Source of the DNA: an uncultured Bacillota bacterium
GTDB taxonomy: Bacteria > Bacillota > Clostridia > Oscillospirales > Oscillospiraceae
Length of the DNA: 36,883 bases
Reading direction: 5' to 3'
Assembly (NCBI GenBank): GCA_947073765.1
Contig: CAMTMZ010000026.1
Coordinates: forward strand, 1-36,883
Below, piece after piece: positions 9,601 through 16,000 of the stretch. A program made the position numbers and the translations under genes. Each line of letters opens with the position of its first letter. Within the stretch, counting starts at the first letter, position 1. Below the pieces are notes generated by a model. The model had not been told where the DNA came from, made no database searches, and saw only the letters and a program-made list of their open reading frames with translations.

Positions 9601-10367
9601 GCACCAACTGCGAATATGACACGGCGAAAGCCTGCATCCGCGCCGGCATCGACCCGGAGATCGTAGTCATCCGCAATCTGACCACCGATTTTCTGGCCCA
9701 GTCCGCCCAGGCCCTGGAGCAGGCCATCCGGGGGGCGCAGATGGTGGTCCTCCCCGGCGGCTTCTCCGGCGGAGATGAGCCCGAGGGCTCGGGTAAGTTC
9801 ATCGCCTCCTTCCTCCGCAATCCCGCCCTCAGCAACGCCATTATGGACTTGCTGAAAAACCGGGACGGCCTGATGCTGGGCATCTGCAACGGTTTCCAGG
9901 CCCTGGTAAAGCTGGGACTGATTCCTTACGGAGAGGTCCGTCCCATGGACGAGAACTGCCCCACCTTAACCTACAACCTGATTGGCCGCCACCAGAGCCG
10001 GTATGTTACCACCCGGGTGGCCAGCGTCCAGTCCCCCTGGATGCTGAAGTGCATCGTGGGCGATGAGCACACCATTCCCATCTCCCACGGCGAGGGCCGC
10101 TTTGTGGCGCCGCCTGCGGTCATTTCCGATTTGATTGCCAAGGGCCAGGTGGGCACTCAGTACGTGGGCCTGAACGGCCAGCCTACCATGGACATTCTGG
10201 CTAACCCCAACGGCTCCCTGGAGGCCATTGAGGGCGTCTTCTCCCCCGACGGCCGGGTTTTTGGCAAGATGGGCCATTTGGAACGCCGGGGCCCCTCTGT
10301 GGCCATCAACATTCCCGGAGAGAAGCACATGCCCCTGTTTGAAGGCGGCGTGGAATACTTTCAATAA
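6678..10367 (+). CDS. purL: phosphoribosylformylglycinamidine synthase, single-chain clade II
   Basis: FGAM synthase of de novo purine synthesis: FGAR + ATP + glutamine to FGAM. At 1229 residues it is the large fused form (PurL plus PurQ glutaminase) typical of Clostridia and Bacteroidetes. Order: an N-terminal PurS-like region (MSVYRCYSKKKEGF), the ATP-binding catalytic halves with the HNHPTEIEPFGGAATCIGG motif near 325-345 and the second AIR-synthase-like half (AAIGGKDSMSG), then a class I glutamine amidotransferase domain from about residue 970. The last has the nucleophile Cys1070 in GICNGFQ and His1137/Glu1139 in HGEGRF. All catalytic residues are intact. A GGAGGAGAG box precedes the ATG. 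It stands alone, without other pur genes, and is closed by a strong terminator. No purine riboswitch is seen in the 81-nt upstream gap. Confidence 0.97.
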   Translation: MSVYRCYSKKKEGFDVEAQGLCRQLREQLGIGTLHSVDILNRYDVEQIDREVYERAKDIVFSEPQVDVVYDEDYPMPRMAGAFFAVEALPGQFDQRADSAAQCIQLMAGVERPLVAYAKMYLLWGGLSQEDLDKIKAFLINPVESREASLEKPETLVREHAAPDHVDTVEGFTAMDGGALSALLDSLGLAMDLDDLKFLQAYFRDEEKRDPTITEVRVVDTYWSDHCRHTTFSTHLDEIQIDDPAVKAAYDRYLAARVEVYGEETATKRPQTLMDIATIGTKVLKKRGLLPELDESEEINACSIHVPAQVDGEKQDWLLMFKNETHNHPTEIEPFGGAATCIGGCIRDPLSGRVYVHQAMRFTGAGDPRVPFDQTLEGKLPQRKLCQTAAAGYSSYGNQIGLATGHVAEVYHEGYIAKRLECGAVVGAAPAENVRRERPAPGDVVILLGGRTGRDGIGGATGSSKSHNKKSLTTMASEVQKGNAPEERKIQRLFRDGNVTRLIKRCNDFGAGGVSVAIGELADGLEIDLDAVRKKYDGLDGTELAISESQERMAVVVAPEDEKAFIAAAQRENLEAYRVAVVTERPRMVMRWKGQTIANLSRAFLNTNGAVKHAGISVAANSCGGREVPASLKEMASSLRSASRRGLVERFDGSIGAGSVLMPFGGKYQATPAQAMAALLPVLPGQETDQASVMAWGCDPDQLSGNPYQGAYEAVTVSIAKLVAAGADYKNVYLTLQEFFEKLRDEPIRWGKPAAALLGALDAQLDYAAAAIGGKDSMSGSFLDKDVPPTLISFAVAPIKAGEIITPEFKAAGHPVYCFVPGEDGAEALKEAWEQFHSLCQAGKVKAAWAVENSLAEAVMKMSFGNRIGFQAGVDNTAWYLSKSGFIVAELSEETDLSHAHRVGETTEVPFIALPSEAVSIDELLALNEGVLEEVYPTRAGTSEAVQTISWEGRSPAVCRHKVAHPKAVIPVFPGTNCEYDTAKACIRAGIDPEIVVIRNLTTDFLAQSAQALEQAIRGAQMVVLPGGFSGGDEPEGSGKFIASFLRNPALSNAIMDLLKNRDGLMLGICNGFQALVKLGLIPYGEVRPMDENCPTLTYNLIGRHQSRYVTTRVASVQSPWMLKCIVGDEHTIPISHGEGRFVAPPAVISDLIAKGQVGTQYVGLNGQPTMDILANPNGSLEAIEGVFSPDGRVFGKMGHLERRGPSVAINIPGEKHMPLFEGGVEYFQ

Positions 10368-10382
10368 CCACACGGCCGGATC

Positions 10383-10415
10383 TCCCGCCCCCTCTCTGGG
10401 GGGCGGGAAATTTTT
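10383..10415 (+). terminator. Rho-independent terminator of purL
   Basis: A GC-rich hairpin (TCCCGCCCC arm pairing with GGGGCGGGA) followed by AA and five T residues, placed 15 nt after the purL stop. Confidence 0.85.
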
Positions 10416-10449
10416 GGGAAAAGAAAAAAGGAAATTTTTCAAAAAACTG

Positions 10450-10478
10450 TTGACAACCATGGGCAAATCCGCTATACT
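10450..10478 (+). promoter_or_regulatory. sigma-A promoter of the tRNA cluster
   Basis: TTGACA at 10450-10455, a 17-nt spacer and TATACT at 10473-10478. The -35 is perfect and the -10 differs at one base. The first tRNA begins 30 nt downstream. Confidence 0.85.
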
Positions 10479-10508
10479 ATCCCTTGCCCTGTTCGAGGGG
10501 CGTGACAC

Positions 10509-10585
10509 GGCGGCATAGCTCAGTTGGCTAGAGCACGCGGTTCATACCCGCGGTGTCACTGGTTCAAATCCAGTTGCCGCTACCA
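10509..10585 (+). tRNA. tRNA-Met (anticodon CAT)
   Basis: Full cloverleaf. The acceptor GGCGGCA pairs with TGCCGCT, the D arm is GCTC/GAGC, and the anticodon stem CGCGG/CCGCG carries the loop TTCATAC with anticodon CAT. The T arm has TTCAAAT and the CCA is encoded. It lacks the three consecutive G:C pairs below the anticodon that mark initiators and closely resembles Bacillus elongator tRNA-Met, so elongator is preferred over fMet or Ile2. Confidence 0.93.
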
Positions 10586-10623
10586 CTATAAAAAACGGAC
10601 AGGCGTCCGTTTCCATATAAAAC

Positions 10624-10698
10624 GGCCCGGTGGTCAAGCGGTTAAGACTCCGCCCTTTCACGGCGGCAACACGGGTTCGAGTCCCGTCCGGGTCACCA
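10624..10698 (+). tRNA. tRNA-Glu (anticodon TTC)
   Basis: The acceptor GGCCCGG pairs with CCGGGTC (one G-T wobble). The anticodon stem CCGCC/GGCGG carries the loop CTTTCAC, giving anticodon TTC. T loop TTCGAGT and encoded CCA. Second gene of the cluster, 38 nt after tRNA-Met. Confidence 0.95.
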
Positions 10699-10711
10699 CC
10701 GTTTCTTATAT

Positions 10712-10787
10712 GGAGGCATAGCTCAGCCGGTAGAGCGCTCGCCTCACACGCGAGAGGTCACAGATTCGAGTTCTGTTGTCTCCACCA
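10712..10787 (+). tRNA. tRNA-Val (anticodon CAC)
   Basis: The acceptor GGAGGCA pairs with TGTCTCC. The anticodon stem CTCGC/GCGAG carries the loop CTCACAC, giving anticodon CAC for GTG codons. CCA encoded. Last gene of the cluster, 13 nt after tRNA-Glu. Confidence 0.94.
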
Positions 10788-10791
10788 TGAT

Positions 10792-10849
10792 AAGTTGACA
10801 AATTCCAAGGTCAAAAATGACCAGATTTAGGAGTTTGTCAACTTTTCTT
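10792..10849 (+). terminator. long inverted repeat ending the tRNA cluster
   Basis: The arms 10792-10806 and 10830-10844 pair over 15 bp with a single G-T wobble and are followed by TTCTTG. The 23-nt loop holds a second small hairpin (GGTCA/TGACC around AAAA). It begins four nt after the CCA of tRNA-Val, so termination or 3'-end processing of the tRNA transcript is the simplest role. Confidence 0.7.
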
Positions 10850-10880
10850 GTACTGTCAACCCGATAATAGTATTCGGAAA

Positions 10881-10908
10881 CACATAGAGGGACTCGAACC
10901 CTTGACCA
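10881..10908 (-). other. tRNA T-arm-like fragment (possible att remnant)
   Basis: Read on the minus strand, the segment contains AGGGTTCGAGTCCCT, a T stem and loop with the B-box core, followed by CTATGTG. No acceptor 5' strand, D arm or CCA accompanies it, so it is not a complete tRNA. Its arm differs from the three intact tRNAs nearby. Elements that integrate at tRNA 3' ends leave such fragments; it borders the four-gene island. Confidence 0.4.
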
Positions 10909-10931
10909 TCCACAATCATCTTATGGCTTTG

Positions 10932-10956
10932 GCACAGCTTTCGGGCTGTGCTTTTT
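10932..10956 (+). terminator. Rho-independent terminator upstream of the island
   Basis: GCACAGC and GCTGTGC form a 7-bp stem around a 6-nt loop, followed by five T residues. No gene of its own is visible just before it, so it may be the tail of a lost gene or a second stop for tRNA read-through. Confidence 0.75.
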
Positions 10957-11029
10957 ACTATTTGTAGTTGAAATTTTAGTCGTTTATTCCGGTAAAATTC
11001 TGTTTCCAAATATAATAGTGAATTCTCTC

Positions 11030-11058
11030 TTGACAAAGAGTATCCGGGCCGATACAAA
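11030..11058 (+). promoter_or_regulatory. promoter of island unit 1
   Basis: TTGACA at 11030-11035, 17-nt spacer, TACAAA at 11053-11058 (four of six matches). It lies about 100 nt before the first island gene. The spacer and the -10 fall inside a long hairpin, see the leader feature. Confidence 0.6.
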
Positions 11059-11130
11059 CATCGTCCCGGATACTCTATAAAAGAGTATTCCCTATGCTAC
11101 TCTGTAGATGTGATCCGGGCCTGAACCCGG
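11037..11130 (+). promoter_or_regulatory. leader with competing hairpins before island gene 1
   Basis: Hairpin A: 11037-11048 (AGAGTATCCGGG) pairs perfectly with 11065-11076, then continues after one mismatch with CGAT/ATCG around a 6-nt loop. Hairpin B: 11070-11076 (ATACTCT) pairs with 11082-11088 (AGAGTAT). A and B share 11070-11076 and cannot both form. Hairpin C: CCGGG/CCCGG at 11115-11130, followed by TTTAAATAA. The nonamer ATCCGGGCC occurs at 11042 and again at 11113. As DNA, hairpin A is also a large operator-like dyad over the promoter. Confidence 0.6.
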
Positions 11131-11157
11131 TTTAAATAACAGAAGGGAGTTTGTTTT

Positions 11158-12060
11158 ATGGGAAAGTCCAAATCAATTGAAGAACAGCAAAAGCAAAATG
11201 AAAAATTCCAGGAGTATTTGGCCACAATTCAGAAAAATCTTGACGAAAGGGCCAGCCAGTACCAGTCGGAATTCCAAAAAAAGGTCGAGACATATTACGG
11301 CGGCGAGTATGCCAACGTTATCCGCATCGGCTTTGCCGAAAAGTATGACTTCCGCCAGATGGATGAGGTGACCTTCGGCAATCTCCAAAACGTGATTCAG
11401 AGCACGGTGGACGCTATCTTCCCCGGCACCAAGCAAGACCCGGACATGGACGAGAAAGCGAAGGAGGCCATCAGTAAGGTTGGAGATTTTCGGGGCATGG
11501 CCGCCGCCGTGGCCACAAACCTGATTATCGGGGCCATGAATATTCTATCCGCCTCATCGGAAATCACCTTCAACTACAGCATCAAGTCTGAGTCCATATG
11601 CCCCGGCCTGACACTCCACGTTCTGGTTGCTAACGACGCCTATAAGAGCGAGCAATGGTTTCACAACACTGAAATCGTGGAGAGCTATGTCAAGTATGAG
11701 CTGATCTTCTCCTACAGCCAGGTCCAGACCGAAATGGATATCAAGTACTTTAATTATCAGCTGGCCGCGATTGAACGGCTGGAAGAGGCTGTTTATACCC
11801 TTGAAGAGCGGTACGCGGAGGCACTGACAAATCCGGATATTTCCGTTGAACAGCTGGACTCCATGGAAAAACGAATTGATCTGGCAAAAAAGCAGATTGA
11901 CAAATCCCGTGAGGAGGTCAAAAAGGCCATCGACGCCCACAACATCAAGCGGTTGAGGGCGGCATTGGAGCGCTCCAAGGAGAGCCAGAGCTTTACCGGC
12001 AGACGAGTTGAGCGCATTGCCTCCTATCTGCTCTCCGCCGGTGGTGGCGCCCATGAGTGA
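11158..12060 (+). CDS. hypothetical helical protein, island gene 1
   Basis: I do not recognise this 300-residue protein. Residues 1-45 are highly charged and helical (IEEQQKQNEKFQEYLATIQ). Residues 113-132 form one hydrophobic stretch (GMAAAVATNLIIGAMNIL) that could be a membrane or pore helix. Residues 135-195 look beta-rich (ITFNYSIKSE, LTLHVLVAND, YELIFSYSQVQTEMDI), and residues 198-275 are a probable long coiled coil rich in Glu, Lys and Arg. There is no signal peptide. GAAGGGAG lies 8 nt before the ATG, downstream of the hairpin leader. The stop overlaps the start of the EEP-family gene (ATGAGTGA), so the two are translated together. Possible roles are membrane-acting effector, inhibitor or adaptor of the nuclease-like partner; none is shown by the sequence. 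Confidence 0.8.
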   Translation: MGKSKSIEEQQKQNEKFQEYLATIQKNLDERASQYQSEFQKKVETYYGGEYANVIRIGFAEKYDFRQMDEVTFGNLQNVIQSTVDAIFPGTKQDPDMDEKAKEAISKVGDFRGMAAAVATNLIIGAMNILSASSEITFNYSIKSESICPGLTLHVLVANDAYKSEQWFHNTEIVESYVKYELIFSYSQVQTEMDIKYFNYQLAAIERLEEAVYTLEERYAEALTNPDISVEQLDSMEKRIDLAKKQIDKSREEVKKAIDAHNIKRLRAALERSKESQSFTGRRVERIASYLLSAGGGAHE

Positions 12061-12775
12061 GAGAATCGGCGTTATCTCCTGGAATGTAACCGGGGATCTG
12101 CCCGACGGCGGCGGGCCTGAGTGTGTAAATCGCCTGTGGGAAATCCTGGATGATCTGGAGGCGTCAGACTTTCCTGTACATTTCCTGTGCTTTCAGGAAA
12201 CCAGCGGTTCCAACGGTTCCATCATGTCCGCTCTGGTGGGCGCGGGCTACACATGCCACAGCGTGAGAGAGGGGAACGGCGAGGGAAAGTGGTATTTATT
12301 TGCCCTGCACCCCAATTCCGGCTTTACCTTTGATAAAGCACCGGAGCAGTGCCTGTTCCATTATGAGAATCCGTCCGGTTCGCCGCTGCGGTATCCTTCC
12401 ATAGCCAGGCTGACCCGTTCCTCAGACGGCAGAACCGTTGCCCTGTACACGCTGCACGCCTCCCTGGACGGCGCCCTTGTCGAGGGACTGCAAAAGACTT
12501 CCGCACTGGTGAATAACGCCGTTCAAAGCGGCCAATTTGACAATGTTTACATAGCCGGAGATCTGAATATACTGGACAGCGCTCAAATTTACGATGAGCG
12601 CACAGGAAAAATGGTCAATTTTCTCAAAAAACTGTTTCCTGACTTTGTGGGCTCCAGCCACAACCTGGATCACATTTTCCGTTGGCCTGGCATCAATCGC
12701 CGAAATTTGACTGGCTTCCACTACGACGCACCCGGCGACCACGCCCTGATCTACACCTGCTTTAAGGTGTCTTAA
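12053..12775 (+). CDS. CdtB/DNase I-like endonuclease-exonuclease-phosphatase (EEP) protein, island gene 2
   Basis: A 240-residue EEP-superfamily enzyme with every catalytic signature present: Trp10-Asn11 (ISWNV), Gln48-Glu49 (CFQET), His135 (YTLHAS), Asp170 and Asn172 (AGDLNI), Asp206-His207 (LDHIF) and Asp229-His230 (GDHALI). Motif spacing and the RYPSIARL strand before the catalytic His resemble cytolethal distending toxin B and DNase I more than exonuclease III. It should therefore be a metal-dependent DNase or a phosphoesterase. No signal peptide, so it acts in the cytoplasm. The open frame extends 15 codons further upstream inside gene 1, but the ATG at 12053, overlapping the gene 1 stop, is the likely start. 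A strong terminator follows, separating it from gene 3. Confidence 0.85.
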   Translation: MSERIGVISWNVTGDLPDGGGPECVNRLWEILDDLEASDFPVHFLCFQETSGSNGSIMSALVGAGYTCHSVREGNGEGKWYLFALHPNSGFTFDKAPEQCLFHYENPSGSPLRYPSIARLTRSSDGRTVALYTLHASLDGALVEGLQKTSALVNNAVQSGQFDNVYIAGDLNILDSAQIYDERTGKMVNFLKKLFPDFVGSSHNLDHIFRWPGINRRNLTGFHYDAPGDHALIYTCFKVS

Positions 12776-12826
12776 AACTAAACGCCCCTGTTTCATCTGA
12801 TGATTCAGCATTTTATCTCACCAGAC

Positions 12827-12866
12827 ACTCCCCTAAAGCCGCACAGGCTTTGGGGGAGTTCTTTTT
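12827..12866 (+). terminator. Rho-independent terminator of island unit 1
   Basis: A 14-bp stem (ACTCCCCTAAAGCC with GGCTTTGGGGGAGT, one G-T wobble) around GCACA, followed by TTCTTTTT. It ends the gene 1-gene 2 transcript. Confidence 0.92.
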
Positions 12867-12913
12867 CCGCCGCCCCGCCGTTATTTTGAAATTCGTATTA
12901 TTTGCCTATGAAC

Positions 12914-12942
12914 GTGACAAATGCTCCTCTTTGTGGTAAAAT
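12914..12942 (+). promoter_or_regulatory. promoter of island unit 2
   Basis: GTGACA at 12914-12919, 17-nt spacer, TAAAAT at 12937-12942. It lies about 60 nt before the supported start of gene 3 and inside the upstream extension of the open frame, which argues against translation from 12902. Confidence 0.65.
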
Positions 12943-13003
12943 GGGAAATAAAGCTTCTCTTTCCATATTTATGCAGCAGCTTGCAGGTACAGGAGGTAGC
13001 AGA

Positions 13004-16000
13004 ATGGATTTTAAGGTTACGACCAATGACCGTGGGGGCTGGCAGGCCGTATGGGGTCAGCTTCAACAGCAGTTTCCTTTCCAGAGCGATGAAAAATACA
13101 CCTTTTCTGTCACATTAAACACCGAAAACGATGTAACAAGCCTGCGTTACTATTTTCCCCTGTGTTCCTTTCTCATGCGCAACCATGTCACCGCTCAGTT
13201 AAACCTTTCAGGCACCGAGGACATGCTTCAGCGGGCCAAACAGTTTCTAAGCATTCTGGTCAACGACAGCGAAGAAATCTCCCTGGTCCGCTTTGGCGAC
13301 CTTGAGAATAACCAGCGGGGGTTGATCTGCAAGGCCTATCTGGCGCAGGACACCTCTCTCACCCCTGAAGAAAAAGATATCGTCTCCTGTGTGTTGGCCG
13401 ACATGACGGTGCGGCAACCCACACCGGGGGAGTATATCTACACCCTCGCCTATCCCCGATACTATCGTCAACATAATGGTTCGTGGCCAATTAAAGATGA
13501 GCTGCTGCGTCAGACCATTTATGATATACCGGAAACGGCGCCTAAACGCAATAAGGACCGTATTCGGTTTAAGTACCTCCCCTACCGCGATCCAGTAGCT
13601 TCTGACCTGCTTCCTCTCATCCCTCTCCGTCAGAATTCATCACAGTCTGACCGCTGGCTGCAACAGCTGATCCAGCTCTACCGCACATATTCCGACAAGC
13701 AGTTCGAGGAGAAACAGCTGAGCCTGCAGGCAGATGAAATCCCCTCTTTTATCAACACCCCATTGGCGGAGCTGATTTTCTATTATATGCTCCGCAACCT
13801 TCATGACAGCGGACGAATCATCTGTTCCTCCGGCGAACAGAGCGAAATTGACATGATCCTGCTGAAAAAAACCGCTCTGGACGCCAAATCCTACGCCGAG
13901 GGGCTGTTGCAGATTATCGAAAACGCCCAGGTGCACTCCTGCGGCGGAATCGCCTACTTTGGGATGCGCATTTATAGGGCGGACTCAGACTCAACTATGT
14001 ACACACTGGCCAAGGAGACCAACACCCGCCACATCCTCTGGCAGAATTACTGGCTGCCCAGGACCGCTACCACAAATACAGGCTCCCCGTTCAACACCAG
14101 CGACAGAAACAACATTTTCAATTTGAAGAACTCCAGCGGCGCCCGGACCTATCCAGACTTTATTGAGTTTTATGTGCTGGACGACGCCATTGACGGCAAC
14201 AGGGTTCCCCAGGGCATTCTGGAAAAGATCCGCTCCGATCAGCAGTCCCTGGATAAGAACAGGGATTTGCACACCATTTCAGAAATTTTCAAGCTGGATG
14301 AGAGGGATTATGCCAATAATCCCATCGATTTTTATGTCAAGCACTACGGCATGCGCTGGCTCCGTATGCACGCTGACCGCCTGAACGCCATTGTCCAGAT
14401 CTACTCCCCCCACCAAACAGAGTTTTTTTCCTGGCAGGGACAGGATTATATAAGGGCCGCTGATTTGGGCGGCCTCTGCTTCAGCAACATATTTTCAGAC
14501 GGTTCCCTGCTCTCCAGGGGGAAGAAGCCTTCAAACGGCAGCCTGGCCCGTGCAAAGGGCGGCGCCATCGGGATGCTTCAAAAGGTGGATGGCGGAAACT
14601 ATACAATGGACGGTCAGCCTAAAGACCGAATATTTGTCAAAGAGGAGCTGGAGCTGTTACTCCCTTATCCCAAGTGCTATTCTACGGAGTACTCCATCCT
14701 TGTACCCCTGGCATATGGTCCCGTTCCCCACAAGACGACAGCAGGCAAGGTGACCCCCCTATCCTTCGATGTGGGCCATGCCTTCTATCGCGACACCGCG
14801 ATCCAGTCTGTGAGGCTGGAGTTTGACCCGCTTCCCGCTGAGACATTACAGTCTGACAGCGGTAAATCTACTCTCGTCGACGCTCTGACCCGCAAGCTGA
14901 GCGAAAATATCAATCTTAGCCAGCTTTTGAGAAAAGCGGAGTCTTCAGTCTGTGAACCAGGGACCGACGCCGGAAAAGCGCAGCTTAATTTCATCTCCCT
15001 CCATGGCCATACACCCGCTCACATTGAGCTGCTGGCAAAGGCCTTTTTCTCCATCATTTATCAAACTGTCCAGCAGCTTTCTGACCGCGCGAGGCTTTCC
15101 CTGCTCTTTGCCGTGGATTTTGGGAAGCAGCGGGATCTGATCAACGAATTTGTGCGTATTTTTTCCATCTTTTACACGAAACAGGGAAAAAATGCCTATA
15201 TGGACAGCGTTCAAATTGCCCTCTGCTCTGACGCCGCCGGAGGAAAAAAGGAGATCAACTTTATTCTGGCCGGCGATACCCTGCGCTCCGCCTACAACAC
15301 CGCCAACAGCTTTGTCTATCACAACGCCGACGGCTCCCTGGAATTTGTGCCCCTTCTGGACTACCTCACCCCGCCGGAGTCCGCCGAGTCCCACAGCCCC
15401 ACCGTTCCGCTGTGTCCCTTTGATCTGCTTCTGACTGGCCGGCAGGACATGTGCTGGTTCCTGGAGCAGATGAAGGAAAAGCTGGACACGGACCAGCGGA
15501 CCAACCGCTACGGCTGCAAGCTGTCCAACATCCACGTGCGCCTCGGCTCAAAGATCCACATTGACAAATTCTATGGGGCGGAGCTGCTTTTTCATAATGT
15601 GGGCAATATAAACCGCTTTGCCTATCTCATCGCCAGCCATATTGACCGGGATCTGCCCAAAAATCCGGAGGTTGTCTTTCTGGTGGGGTATGAGAACTAC
15701 TCCGCCGTTCTGCTGCAAACCGTGGTTCAGCTGCTGGAACAGCGCCACCCCCAAACCAAGCTGTACTGGATCACCGACACCCGGTCCTCCGGGAAATACC
15801 CCTCCATCTCCTTTGACAAATTTCCCCAGGAAGAGTGTCTTCTCTGGCACGGACAGAAAATTTTGTGCTACACCATCATTCCCATCGGCAGCACCATGTC
15901 TACCGTTCATAAACTGCTCGCCTCCTTCCGCCGAGGCATGATCGCCGCCGTGAGAGGCGGCAAGGCCAGCGCCGAGACAAACGAAAATGATCCTGATATC

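Noticed and set aside
10524-10830. Small ORFs of 60-66 codons in the tRNA cluster
   Set aside because: They consist of tRNA sequence.
12902-13003. Earlier start for the giant protein at 12902
   Set aside because: No ribosome site there, and the frame contains the promoter itself; AGGAGG before 13004 is decisive.
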